37,256 nucleotides of DNA from assembly GCA_020352555.1 (NCBI GenBank), contig CP070680.1:2958449-2995704 (forward strand), given 5' to 3'. The notes beneath the pieces are model-generated. The model searched no databases, was not told the origin of the DNA, and was given only the letters and a program-made list of their open reading frames with translations. The stretch comes from Caldifarciminota bacterium. GTDB lineage: Bacteria; Hydrothermota; Tepidihabitantia; Tepidihabitantales; Tepidihabitantaceae. Both the position numbers and the translations under genes were made by a program. Below are positions 1 to 7,673 of the stretch, in pieces. Every line of letters begins with the position of its first letter. Position 1 is the first letter of the stretch.

Positions 1-11
1 GTTGCCCCCTG

Positions 12-998
12 ATGCCAGTGATGTCCGAGCGGAAGAAGAAACACCACATCGACTACACCGACAAGAAAGTCAGACAGGAAGTCCTGGTCCGGCAGCGCCG
101 AGAGCTGTGGAGCCCGGAGCAGGTCAGAAGCCTGGCGAAACACTTCCGGCTCAGGCCTGGCATGCACATGCTCGACTGCGGGTGCGGGCTGGGGTACGCG
201 ATGCAGACCTGGGGACCGTACGTGATGCCGGGCGGCAGACTGACCGGCCTGGACCCGGTGCCGGATCTGCTCAACAAGGCGCGCCGCAACCTGGACAGGG
301 ACAGGCTCGGCAAAGCTGCCGGATTCGTCCAGGGCGACATCCGAGACATGCCGTTCGATGACGGCACTTTCGACATCACTATCGCTCATGTCGTGTTCTG
401 CCACCTCGCCGAACAGAAGCAGGCGCTCGACGAGATGATAAGGGTGACGAAACCCGGAGGCTGCGTTGCGGTATTCGACAACGCTGTCAGCGGCGGGCCG
501 CAGGGCGGCTGGAGCAGCATCCACAAGCCGACGGTCGAGAGCGAGTTGTTCGACCTTGAGATGGGCCTGCGCGCGCTCGAAGGCATCCGCAGGCTCGGGC
601 AAGGCGATTTCCGGGTCGGATGCTACCTGCCGTTGTGGATGGAGGCACGCGGGCTTGAGGATGTCGATGTCCGCTGCAACGATAGGGTCCGCTGGGTGGC
701 CCCGCCCTACCGGTCTGCTGCCCAGCAGACCGACTGGAGCAACACCAGAGAAAGAATCAGGGCCCGTATCACCCGGCCCAGACCCGAACGTGTCTACTAC
801 AAGCAGCTCCGCGCCGGAGGCGCGGACGAGAAATCAATACGCCGCATGCAGAACAGGAACCGACGGTCCTTCGAGCGACTCCGCAAGTCGGCTCGGAACA
901 GGACCCTTGCCTACGCCTGGTCTTCCCAGTTCTGGTGCATCTGGGGCTTCTGCCCAGAAGGCGGGCAGAGAACCAAGCCCTGGGGAAAGAAGACATGA
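12..998 (+). CDS. Class I SAM-dependent methyltransferase
   Basis: A 328-residue protein of the Rossmann-fold class I methyltransferase type, which moves a methyl group from S-adenosylmethionine to an unidentified substrate. The SAM-binding motif I LDCGCGLGYA lies at residues 54-63, the acidic end of beta-2 is at D81 (GLDP), an acidic GDI lies near 108-110, and the post-motif III region reads TKPGG near 146-150. The C-terminal 130 residues are Arg-rich and unassigned. The frame stays open to the left window edge, so translation may begin further upstream; ATG at 12 or ATG at 21 are the visible choices. The stop overlaps the start of the next gene, which suggests coupled translation. The substrate cannot be read from sequence: small molecules such as quinones, sterols or arsenite-type acceptors are all possible. 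Confidence 0.85.
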   Translation: MPVMSERKKKHHIDYTDKKVRQEVLVRQRRELWSPEQVRSLAKHFRLRPGMHMLDCGCGLGYAMQTWGPYVMPGGRLTGLDPVPDLLNKARRNLDRDRLGKAAGFVQGDIRDMPFDDGTFDITIAHVVFCHLAEQKQALDEMIRVTKPGGCVAVFDNAVSGGPQGGWSSIHKPTVESELFDLEMGLRALEGIRRLGQGDFRVGCYLPLWMEARGLEDVDVRCNDRVRWVAPPYRSAAQQTDWSNTRERIRARITRPRPERVYYKQLRAGGADEKSIRRMQNRNRRSFERLRKSARNRTLAYAWSSQFWCIWGFCPEGGQRTKPWGKKT

Positions 999-1354
999 AC
1001 CAAGAACTCATCGCCTGCTGTGGCCTCGACTGCAACGAATGCGACATGCGCGCGGCGGCCTCAGACCCGGAAATGCAGCAGGAGTTCGCCCAGTGGTTCA
1101 GGACCAACCTGAACCAGAATGTCGACCCGGAAGACATCGGCTGTACCTGGTGCCGGGGCGAACGTGAAGGCCACTGGTCTGCCGACTGCTGGATACTGGA
1201 GTGCTGCGTGGACAAGCACGGCCGGGAGCACTGTTCCGAATGCCCGGACTTCCCCTGCTCGAAACTGAGGGACTGGGCAGCCCAGAACGACCGCTACGCC
1301 GCGGCCCTCGAGCGCCTGCGCGGCATGAAGGCCGCGGCAATAGCCAGTTTCTAG
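995..1354 (+). CDS. Cys-rich DUF3795-like protein
   Basis: A 119-residue soluble protein with the DUF3795 pattern: ACCGLDCNECDMRAA near the N-terminus, then a CTWCRG cluster, a CWILECCVDK segment and a final HCSECPDFPCSKL cluster. About a dozen cysteines imply metal (zinc or iron-sulfur) binding, but the family has no settled function that I know. ATG at 995 was chosen because a purine-rich GGGGAAAGA lies just upstream, the start overlaps the methyltransferase stop (ATGA arrangement), and family similarity begins there; a longer frame from 935 would add residues from the methyltransferase C-terminus. The stop codon shares three bases with the stop of the oppositely oriented hydrolase gene. 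Confidence 0.8.
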   Translation: MNQELIACCGLDCNECDMRAAASDPEMQQEFAQWFRTNLNQNVDPEDIGCTWCRGEREGHWSADCWILECCVDKHGREHCSECPDFPCSKLRDWAAQNDRYAAALERLRGMKAAAIASF

Positions 1355-2241
1355 TCCGGTACGTTCAACGGCCCCGGACGCAGACACCCGGCCACGAAGT
1401 CGCGGACCGTGGCGTAGTACTCCGTGCCCATGACCTCAGGAATGTCGTCGTGGACTGCGCCTTCGACCTTGACCACCGTCATGTCGGTCCATGGACTGCC
1501 CTTCTCGACAAGGACTTCGGCGTTCCGCTCCGGCACCGCGGTCTCGTCCGCAGTTCCGTAGACGATCAGCGTCCTGGTCTTCACCCGGCCGATCCTGTTC
1601 TCGTTGTCGAAGTCCAGGTCCGTCACGAAGCTGCCCGGTATGTCGAGCAGCGCCCCTTCGCGGACCACTGCTGACACCGATGCCATCGGCGCTTCGAGGA
1701 TGAGCCCGAGCGGGCGTACCGAATCCGCGGCCAGATAGGTGGCCATGAAGCTGCCCAGCGACCAGCCGTAGTAGACGATGAGCTCCGGGTTGACTGCCCG
1801 GTGGCCCTGGCAGAACTCGAGCGCGGCCCTGGTGTCGGCGTAGCAGGCATCGCCCGATGGACTTCCTTCGCTCTTCCCGTACCCTTGATAGTCGAAGATG
1901 AACACGTGGTAGCCGAGTTCCCACAGGTACTCGACCCGGCCCCAATACCGGTTGATGTACTCGGACCGGCCATGGCAGTAGAGCATCGTCACGATGCTGT
2001 CCTGGTTGCGGACCCTGGCCGGCTGCCGGGCGAGGAATCCGTAGATACGGTTTCCGCCGGACGAGGTCAGCACCGCCGGCTCGACCAGCGAATCCGGAAT
2101 CACGTCGCCTCGCACACGCCAGTTCTCGTGAAAGTACTCGAGGTACTCGTCCGACCTCGTAGGTTCGAACAGGAACGAATCCAGGGTCAGGCAGGACACT
2201 GCCGCCAGGCCGGCAAGCGGCAGAAGCAGCAGCCTATTCAT
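1351..2241 (-). CDS. Alpha/beta hydrolase lipoprotein
   Basis: A 296-residue exported alpha/beta-fold hydrolase. The N-terminus is a short hydrophobic signal ending in a lipobox-like AVSC with the modifiable cysteine at residue 17. The fold is shown by a YCHGRSEY oxyanion-hole strand near 88, the FDYQGYGKSEG segment near 117, the nucleophile elbow GWSLG with S161, the acid D232 in YGTADE, and the histidine H264 in GAVHDD. It resembles the serine aminopeptidase/BEM46-like group; the substrate is probably an ester but is unknown. ATG at 2241 was preferred over the longer frame because the signal peptide starts there and a GGGGGG ribosome-binding stretch precedes it. It overlaps the upstream lipoprotein gene by 8 nt, so both are probably one transcript. 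Confidence 0.85.
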   Translation of the reverse strand: MNRLLLLPLAGLAAVSCLTLDSFLFEPTRSDEYLEYFHENWRVRGDVIPDSLVEPAVLTSSGGNRIYGFLARQPARVRNQDSIVTMLYCHGRSEYINRYWGRVEYLWELGYHVFIFDYQGYGKSEGSPSGDACYADTRAALEFCQGHRAVNPELIVYYGWSLGSFMATYLAADSVRPLGLILEAPMASVSAVVREGALLDIPGSFVTDLDFDNENRIGRVKTRTLIVYGTADETAVPERNAEVLVEKGSPWTDMTVVKVEGAVHDDIPEVMGTEYYATVRDFVAGCLRPGPLNVPD

Positions 2242-2896
2242 ACCAGCCCCCCATGTGATAGTTGGCGCCCAGAACGAACCCGAGCGCGCCTTTGCCCGCA
2301 ATCGGTATCCGGTAGTCGATGTTGCGGGGCTTGGTTTCGTGCCCCGGCGCATACCATTTCGACTCCAGGCTCAAGGAGAACCTGCGACCCAGTCGCAACT
2401 CCTCGCCGATGAACGGCGCGAGCACGAAGTATGGATCCCGGCTGGTCTGGAACATGCTCTGGACCCCGAAATAGGTCAGGGAGCGCCCGCCGATGAGGTA
2501 GCTGCCGACCAGTTCTGCTTGGGGCAGAAGAAGTGATTCGCCGCCCGGCTCGATCAGCCCGCACAGCCCTGCGCCGACCCCGACCGCAGGCAGCGCTCCT
2601 CGCTGTCCGATGAGCTGGTGGGTCACCCCGGCGTCGAACCCGAGTACGCCGAACGCCGCCATCAACAGGTGCCCGCCCGCGTAGACGGATGTGTTGTCGC
2701 TCAGACCATGCCGGTACCTGACTACCGCGTACGGCATCGGCATGTCCGCGCCCGCCACCTCGGCAACCGGACCGCCCAACGAGAACGCGATTGAAGACCG
2801 ACCTTTGGCAAGGGGCCGGACCGCATTGACCGTGCCGCAGCCTGTTGCGAGCAGCACTGCCAGCAAAGCCGGGACCCAGAGAGTTCTGACCGTCAT
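2234..2896 (-). CDS. Lipoprotein, probable small beta-rich outer-membrane protein
   Basis: A 220-residue lipoprotein that I do not recognise by family. The signal peptide runs MTVRTLWVPALLAVLLATGC with a canonical LATGC lipobox, the lipidated cysteine being residue 20. The rest is rich in alternating Gly/aromatic strands (for example YAVVRYRHGLSDNTSVYAGG and FVLGANYHMGGWYE), the look of a small beta-barrel or beta-sandwich of the outer membrane. ATG at 2896 was chosen over an upstream ATG at 2938 because the signal peptide begins there and AAGGGGGAA precedes it. It heads a two-gene unit with the hydrolase lipoprotein, read from a promoter at 2948-2975. Confidence 0.75.
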   Translation of the reverse strand: MTVRTLWVPALLAVLLATGCGTVNAVRPLAKGRSSIAFSLGGPVAEVAGADMPMPYAVVRYRHGLSDNTSVYAGGHLLMAAFGVLGFDAGVTHQLIGQRGALPAVGVGAGLCGLIEPGGESLLLPQAELVGSYLIGGRSLTYFGVQSMFQTSRDPYFVLAPFIGEELRLGRRFSLSLESKWYAPGHETKPRNIDYRIPIAGKGALGFVLGANYHMGGWYE

Positions 2897-2947
2897 TGGT
2901 TCCCCCTTCGGTTTTGAGCAACGGTACTCTGCTGTCATCGTCGAGAC

Positions 2948-2975
2948 AGCCTAGCGGTATCCTCCGAACCGTCAA
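2948..2975 (-). promoter_or_regulatory. Promoter of the lipoprotein pair
   Basis: On the minus strand TTGACG (2975-2970) and TAGGCT (2953-2948) are 16 bp apart, about 50 bp upstream of the start at 2896. It lies back to back with the plus-strand promoter at 2985-3012. Confidence 0.45.
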
Positions 2976-2984
2976 GCTCCTGTT

Positions 2985-3012
2985 TTGACTGATGCCTGAA
3001 TCCCCCTATCCT
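2985..3012 (+). promoter_or_regulatory. Promoter of the ferritin-like gene
   Basis: TTGACT (2985-2990), a 16-bp spacer and TATCCT (3007-3012), about 35 bp upstream of the start at 3048. The same spacing and -10 box recur upstream of the gene at 19819. Confidence 0.5.
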
Positions 3013-3047
3013 TTTTGCCGTCTGAACCCAGAGAATCCGGAGGTATG

Positions 3048-3563
3048 ATGAACCCTGAGAACAGAAACAGGATTCTGGCCGGGCTCAAGGACGCGATCCT
3101 GACCGAGCAGACCGGCAACAACTTCTACACCGTGGCGTCCCAGAACACCGCCGATGAACAGGGCAAGGAGGTGTTCCTGATGCTGGCGGCCGAGGAGGCC
3201 CTGCATCAGAAATGGCTCAAAGAGCAGTACGGACTGCTGCAGCAGGGCAAGAGCCCCGAGCCGCTGATTTCGACCGACTCGGGCGCCATCCTGGACGACC
3301 AGAGCCCGATATTCTCCCCGGAGCTCAGGCAGCGGATTGCCGAAGCCCACTGGGAGATGACGGCTCTGTCGGTCGGGCTCCAGCTCGAGCACGCGACAAT
3401 CGCCCGGTACCGCGACCTTGCGGCAGAATCCGACTCGCCTGAGCTCAAGCATTTCTTCGAGAAGCTCATGCACTGGGAGGAAGGACACGCCCGGGCGCTG
3501 GAGCAGCAGTCGAAGCTGCTGCGCGAAGCCTACTGGAGCGAAGCCCGCTTCGCCCCGTTCTAG
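3048..3563 (+). CDS. Ferritin-like (rubrerythrin-type) diiron protein
   Basis: A 171-residue four-helix-bundle protein of the rubrerythrin/ferritin-like superfamily. Candidate iron ligands are the first-helix Glu in ILTEQTGNNFY, the second-helix AAEEALHQKW (EExxH), a third-helix LQLEHATIARY and the fourth-helix HWEEGHARALE (EExxH). There is no C-terminal rubredoxin domain, so it is the erythrin-only form. A peroxide- or oxygen-handling role or iron handling is the usual family inference. The frame opens at a TTG at 3015 and has ATG codons at 3045 and 3048; GGAGG at 3039-3043 gives usable spacing only to 3048. It is probably monocistronic, with its own promoter and a strong hairpin after the stop. 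Confidence 0.85.
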   Translation: MNPENRNRILAGLKDAILTEQTGNNFYTVASQNTADEQGKEVFLMLAAEEALHQKWLKEQYGLLQQGKSPEPLISTDSGAILDDQSPIFSPELRQRIAEAHWEMTALSVGLQLEHATIARYRDLAAESDSPELKHFFEKLMHWEEGHARALEQQSKLLREAYWSEARFAPF

Positions 3564-3583
3564 CAACGCTCCGCGCAAAGAGA

Positions 3584-3608
3584 AGAAGGCCGTCATCGAC
3601 GGCCTTCT
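3584..3608. terminator. Hairpin between convergent genes
   Basis: Perfect 11-bp stem AGAAGGCCGTC / GACGGCCTTCT around a 3-nt ATC loop, between the stop of the ferritin-like gene and the stop of the convergent zinc-ribbon gene. Neither side has a good T tract, so it is a hairpin-only, possibly bidirectional, terminator candidate. Confidence 0.5.
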
Positions 3609-3626
3609 CGGTTGCTGGGGCAGCCG

Positions 3627-4187
3627 CTACTTGGTCTTCCCCGACCGGCTCAGGTCGGATATCAGCGAACGAACCTGGCGCTCGCCAATCCGGATCGTGT
3701 CCGCGTATGGCTTGCGTTTCTCTTCGGTCATCGAATTCGCTCTCTGCGCCATGGCTTTCAGTCTGGCCAGCTCACCCTGTATCTGGTTGACCAGCCGCTG
3801 CTGCTCCGCACTCGGCTGCTTGCCGACGACCTGGCCCTTGACCGCAAGGTACCTGGACTCGAGCTTCTCCAGTTCAGCAGTCAACCGGTCCACCTTCTTA
3901 TCCTCACGTGTCTGGGACATCCGCTCCCGGTTGGCCCTGCGCACTGAATCGCGTACCCGCTCCTCCTCGGCCATCTTGGCTTTGTTCTGGGCCTCTCGCC
4001 CGGCCTTGGGAAGCAGAATGATGGCCGCGACCAGGGCGATCAGCATCACCGCACCGGCGATGACGAACACGACCGCGTTCACCGGCGACTTCCTGCCTGC
4101 GGCGCGCGCTGACACTCTCTGTCCGCAGGCATAGCAGCGCTCCTGCCCTCTCCGAAAGGGCTCACCGCAATGTGGACACTTAGGCAT
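3627..4187 (-). CDS. Zinc-ribbon, single-pass membrane, coiled-coil protein
   Basis: A 186-residue protein with three visible parts. Residues 1-21 form a zinc ribbon (CPHCGEPFRRGQERCYACGQ, two CxxC pairs). Residues about 36-60 form one hydrophobic membrane segment (AVVFVIAGAVMLIALVAAIILL). The remainder is highly charged heptad-like sequence expected to form a coiled coil. This layout is common in bacterial proteins of unknown role; the ribbon should be cytoplasmic and the coiled coil outside if the positive-inside rule holds. The start overlaps the pheT stop by 8 nt, so it is probably translated from the pheST transcript, but nothing ties it to tRNA charging. Confidence 0.75.
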   Translation of the reverse strand: MPKCPHCGEPFRRGQERCYACGQRVSARAAGRKSPVNAVVFVIAGAVMLIALVAAIILLPKAGREAQNKAKMAEEERVRDSVRRANRERMSQTREDKKVDRLTAELEKLESRYLAVKGQVVGKQPSAEQQRLVNQIQGELARLKAMAQRANSMTEEKRKPYADTIRIGERQVRSLISDLSRSGKTK

Positions 4188-5976
4188 AGGCTTTGATGAA
4201 GTGGTCTAGTTCGAACTCGAACACCGCTACCGGCTGCCCGAGCCCGAATCTCTCAAGCACCTCGGGATGCATCTCACCGAGGATTCCTGTATCTTCTCCT
4301 CGTGTATCTATCCGGGCGCAGCGCCCGGTGATGAATGAATGATGGTTCGCTGCGGTGAATGCCGCCTCGGCATTCAGTTCCCTGGCCAGCGCGCTGGCCA
4401 GGGCCCGGACATCGGCAAAACCGACCTTGGGCCCGGTCAGGCCGACCGCGACCCGACGTCTGGTCCTGACCCCGGTCTCGGCTCCAGAGTCCAGAAAGAA
4501 TACGTCCTGGCATTCGAATATCTGCTGCGGCATTTCGCGCGTCGAGTTCGCACGGAAGGTGCTCAGCAATCCCGGGATCAGGCTGGTCCTCAGCATCGTC
4601 TGCTCCACGCTCACCGGGTTCTCGAGCGTCACATGCGGGGTCACGGGCAGCCGCATCAGCTCAAACTGCTCCTTCTCGCTGACCAGGACACTGGTCATCA
4701 CCTCGAACAGCCCGAACCCGGTCATCACCCGGCGTACCGCCTCCGAGATCTCCTCGACCGGCAGAGCCCGGCTGACTGTCATCGTCGGAACCAGTCGGGG
4801 CTCAATGTTGTGGTATCCGTACCCGATGGCGATGTCCTCGATGATGTCCTGCTCGTGCAGTATGTCGGAGCGGTAGGCCGGTATGTCGACCACGACCTTG
4901 CTCCCTTCCGTCTTCGCGCCGTAGCGCATCTTCCTGAGCAGTTCCGCGATCTTCCCGGCATCCAGGTCCAGGCCGAGTACCCGCCTGGCTTCTGCCGGGT
5001 CAAGTTCGCACCGGGCCGGAGTCAGGTCCGGCGTGGTTTCGGACGTGCCGTCCGGATACTTGATTTCGACCTTTCCGACATTGCCGCCCATGTCGGCGAG
5101 CGCGGCGACCAGCACGTTGAGCGACCGGGTGATGGCGTTCCGGTCCGGCCCGGTCACGTCGATGAACACATCGGTGGTCTCGGGCGTCATCTTGGTGTCG
5201 TCGCTGTTGATGATCGGCGGCATCGACAGCACCTTGCCCGCGGAGTCTGTCAGCAGTGGGTAGGTCGACATGCCGGCCAGCAGATGCGCGTAGCCGATGC
5301 CCTTCGGGTGCTTCTTGAGAATCTGCTTCGGGGTCAGCTCAGCCCTCGGGCTGTCCGGCAAGCCGAAGAGAGGCACGAACTTCAGTTCATCGGGTTTGAC
5401 CGGCCGGAACACGAATCCCGGCTCGATGGTCCCAAGGTCGTACACCCCGATCGACGCCCGTCGGCGGTTTCTGCCCAGCGCCCAGTGCAGATTCTCCTGC
5501 ATCTTCATCACCATGCGCAGTCCCTCGTCGCCCAGTCTCAGGCCGCGGACAATCGCGCCGACGATGTAGGGTCGGATCTCGTCCATCCCGGATTTCACTT
5601 CAACCCTGAATCCTGAGTCCGAGAGCTTGAATTCCGGCAACCCGGTTTCGATGCCCAGGAAACCGCGCAGCGCCCTGGCCAGCCCTGCCGCACTGAGCAT
5701 GTCGGGGCGGACCGGCAGCAGGTCGATGCGTACGACCTCGGCCGACCCGATCTCAACCAGGTCGCCGCCCGCGCAACCTGCGCACAGGTCGTTGAAATCC
5801 TCGTGCTCCAGCACCTCGGTGATTTCCCCGCACCGGTCGCACCGGAAACGCTTCACCACTGCATAACCGTCCACGTCGTTGCCAAGGTTCTCGAGCGCAA
5901 CCTGCAGATCGTCCCGGTCCAGGTCCTTGCCGAGCAATTGTTTCAGACGACTGACCGGAATCCCGACTAGCGGCAC
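4180..5976 (-). CDS. pheT: Phenylalanyl-tRNA synthetase beta subunit, archaeal/eukaryotic type
   Basis: The 598-residue beta subunit pairs with PheS to attach phenylalanine to tRNA-Phe, and in this family carries the editing (B3/B4) domain. It has the short archaeal/eukaryotic layout, lacking the N-terminal tRNA-binding domain of typical bacterial PheT (about 800 residues). The RPDMLSAAGLARALRGFLG segment near 90-108 matches the family N-terminal region. An oddity is a four-cysteine insertion, CDRC at 46-49 and CAGC at 65-68, which looks like a zinc ribbon and is not part of the usual archaeal core that I recall. Translation starts at GTG (5976), overlapping the pheS stop by 10 nt. The gene lies between pheS and the zinc-ribbon membrane protein in one transcript. 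Confidence 0.92.
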   Translation of the reverse strand: MPLVGIPVSRLKQLLGKDLDRDDLQVALENLGNDVDGYAVVKRFRCDRCGEITEVLEHEDFNDLCAGCAGGDLVEIGSAEVVRIDLLPVRPDMLSAAGLARALRGFLGIETGLPEFKLSDSGFRVEVKSGMDEIRPYIVGAIVRGLRLGDEGLRMVMKMQENLHWALGRNRRRASIGVYDLGTIEPGFVFRPVKPDELKFVPLFGLPDSPRAELTPKQILKKHPKGIGYAHLLAGMSTYPLLTDSAGKVLSMPPIINSDDTKMTPETTDVFIDVTGPDRNAITRSLNVLVAALADMGGNVGKVEIKYPDGTSETTPDLTPARCELDPAEARRVLGLDLDAGKIAELLRKMRYGAKTEGSKVVVDIPAYRSDILHEQDIIEDIAIGYGYHNIEPRLVPTMTVSRALPVEEISEAVRRVMTGFGLFEVMTSVLVSEKEQFELMRLPVTPHVTLENPVSVEQTMLRTSLIPGLLSTFRANSTREMPQQIFECQDVFFLDSGAETGVRTRRRVAVGLTGPKVGFADVRALASALARELNAEAAFTAANHHSFITGRCARIDTRGEDTGILGEMHPEVLERFGLGQPVAVFEFELDHFIKAYA

Positions 5977-7484
5977 AGCGCCGCCTCCTTCAGCCAGTCG
6001 ATGTCGCTGAGGTACAGCTTGCGGATGTCATCGAGGCCGAAGCGCATCATCGCGATACGCTCCACCCCACCGCCCCAGGCCAGCACCGGCACGTCGCAAC
6101 CGAGCGGCTCTGTAACCTCAGGCCTGAATACGCCGGAACCGCACATTTCGACCCAGCCGAGGCTCCCGAGTTTGGCGAATACCTCGGCGCTCGGCTCGGT
6201 GTACGGAAAGAACGACGGCCTGAACCTGACATCCTCGGCTCCCATCTTGCGATAGAACTCGGCCAGGGTCCCGAACAGGCTCGCCAGGTCAGCCCTCTGG
6301 TCGATGATGATGCCGTCGATCTGGATGAACTCCGGCAGGTGGGTCTGGTCCACGTTCTCCCGCCGGAACGTCCTGCCTATCGAGAATACTTTGCGGGGCG
6401 GCTTCGGGTCCTGAGCCAGGGCGCGGATAGTAGCAGCAGTGGTGTGGGTCCTCAGCACCAGCTTCTCGGCCTTGGCCCGGCTCCATTTGTACCGCCAACC
6501 GGTCGAGCCGGTATCTCCTCCGTCTTCGTGCGTCCGGCCGACACTCTGAACCAGTTCGTCCGCAGGCAGCAGGCCTCGTTCCGGGTCCGCCACGTAGAAA
6601 GTATCCTGCATCTCGCGCGCAGGATGGTCTTGCGGCTGGAAAAGCGCGTCGAACACCCAGAACGCGGTGTCGACCGTCGGCGACTCGACCTCCTCGAACC
6701 CCATCTCGAGAAAAGCACGGCGCGTCTGCTGGATGACGCGCTGCAGAGGATGGGCTTTGCCCGGCTGAAGCACTGCTGTCTCGAGCCGCGGATCGTATTC
6801 CTTGAAGGCCACGTCTCGCCATTCGCCCGAGACGATGAGTTCGGGTGTGAGCTGTGTTACCTCCTGCGCCGGCTCGATACCCTCGTTCTTCAGCCTGCTG
6901 CCGGCATCGGTCAGACTGATGCTCCGGGCGGTACGCTGCTTGCGTTTGAATAGTCCAGACCTGCCTTTGAGCGCGGCCAGACCGGCCTCGACATCAGTGC
7001 CGAGGGAAGCAAGGTCGTCCGAGAACGCCCGCCCCATCTGCGCCAGCCGGCATACGAATACCTCATCAGGTCCCGCGTCGCTGAGTGCCGCCCTGCCCTT
7101 GTCGGTCGCCACAAGTCGCCCGGCCACACGGCTGCACCAACCCTTCTTGGTCAGCCACTTGACCTCGGCCCGGACATCTTCCCTGCCCAGCGATGCGGGC
7201 AGATCCTGAAACGCAACCTCCCCGCCTTGGTCGATGATGGCCTGCAGAGCGCGCTTCTCGGGCAGACCTTCCCTGCTGACCTTCAGGCCCTGCTCAGTGA
7301 TCGCGTATTCTTCCCGGACCTGCTCGTGGATCTCAATCAAGCCCCTGTCCGACAGCGACCTGGCTGCCGCCATAACCAGCGACTGATCCAACCCGGATTC
7401 CTTCACCAGACCCTCAACTCCGACCGGGACACCCGGCGCGAGCGCCGAAAGCAGCTTGTATTCGATCTCAGGCAGTCGTGTCAT
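5967..7484 (-). CDS. pheS: Phenylalanyl-tRNA synthetase alpha subunit, archaeal/eukaryotic type
   Basis: The 505-residue catalytic subunit makes Phe-AMP and charges tRNA-Phe. The N-terminal 200 residues are stacked winged-helix-like DNA/tRNA-binding modules, as in archaeal and eukaryotic PheS and unlike the N-terminal coiled coil of bacterial PheS. Class II motifs are clear: motif 1 around 247-270 (QTRRAFLEMGFEEVESP), motif 2 around 365-390 (IGRTFRRENVDQTHLPEF) and motif 3 around 466-482 (VLAWGGGVERIAMMRFG). The length matches the archaeal family. ATG at 7484 has no clear ribosome-binding site, but a good promoter lies at 7511-7540, giving a leader of only about 20 nt. It heads the pheST transcript. 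Confidence 0.95.
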   Translation of the reverse strand: MTRLPEIEYKLLSALAPGVPVGVEGLVKESGLDQSLVMAAARSLSDRGLIEIHEQVREEYAITEQGLKVSREGLPEKRALQAIIDQGGEVAFQDLPASLGREDVRAEVKWLTKKGWCSRVAGRLVATDKGRAALSDAGPDEVFVCRLAQMGRAFSDDLASLGTDVEAGLAALKGRSGLFKRKQRTARSISLTDAGSRLKNEGIEPAQEVTQLTPELIVSGEWRDVAFKEYDPRLETAVLQPGKAHPLQRVIQQTRRAFLEMGFEEVESPTVDTAFWVFDALFQPQDHPAREMQDTFYVADPERGLLPADELVQSVGRTHEDGGDTGSTGWRYKWSRAKAEKLVLRTHTTAATIRALAQDPKPPRKVFSIGRTFRRENVDQTHLPEFIQIDGIIIDQRADLASLFGTLAEFYRKMGAEDVRFRPSFFPYTEPSAEVFAKLGSLGWVEMCGSGVFRPEVTEPLGCDVPVLAWGGGVERIAMMRFGLDDIRKLYLSDIDWLKEAALCR

Positions 7485-7510
7485 GGTTGAGCGTTACGAA
7501 AGATTCTGGC

Positions 7511-7540
7511 ACAATATCGCCGAAAACCCACTCATGTCAA
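7511..7540 (-). promoter_or_regulatory. pheS promoter
   Basis: TTGACA (7540-7535), an 18-bp spacer and TATTGT (7516-7511) on the minus strand, 26 nt before the pheS ATG. This is a near-consensus sigma-70-type promoter. The short leader leaves no room for a T-box or attenuator after the start point. Confidence 0.6.
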
Positions 7541-7552
7541 GGGTTTGCCTGT

Positions 7553-7569
7553 TCAGGACTCTGTCCTGA
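7553..7569. terminator. Small hairpin upstream of the pheS promoter
   Basis: Perfect 7-bp stem TCAGGAC / GTCCTGA around a TCT loop, in the 189-bp gap between the cDPG-synthetase-like gene stop and pheS. It may help stop transcription from the upstream operon. It lacks a T tract. Confidence 0.3.
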
Positions 7570-7633
7570 GAAACGGCTGAAGACACCGCAAAGCACATGG
7601 TCCGCCACAACTACCGGGACCGACGTGGCAGCA

Positions 7634-7660
7634 CGGCTGCCAGCAGACCGGCGGCAGCCG
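7634..7660 (-). terminator. Hairpin after the cDPG-synthetase-like gene
   Basis: 8-bp stem CGGCTGCC / GGCAGCCG with an 11-nt loop, starting 14 nt past the stop at 7674. Position suits a terminator for the minus-strand operon, but no T tract follows. Confidence 0.35.
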
Positions 7661-7673
7661 CTCGCCGCATTGG

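Noticed and set aside
4339-5616. A 425-codon plus-strand frame
   Set aside because: It lies antisense to pheT, has His/Gln/Arg-rich composition typical of shadow frames in GC-rich DNA and no start signals.
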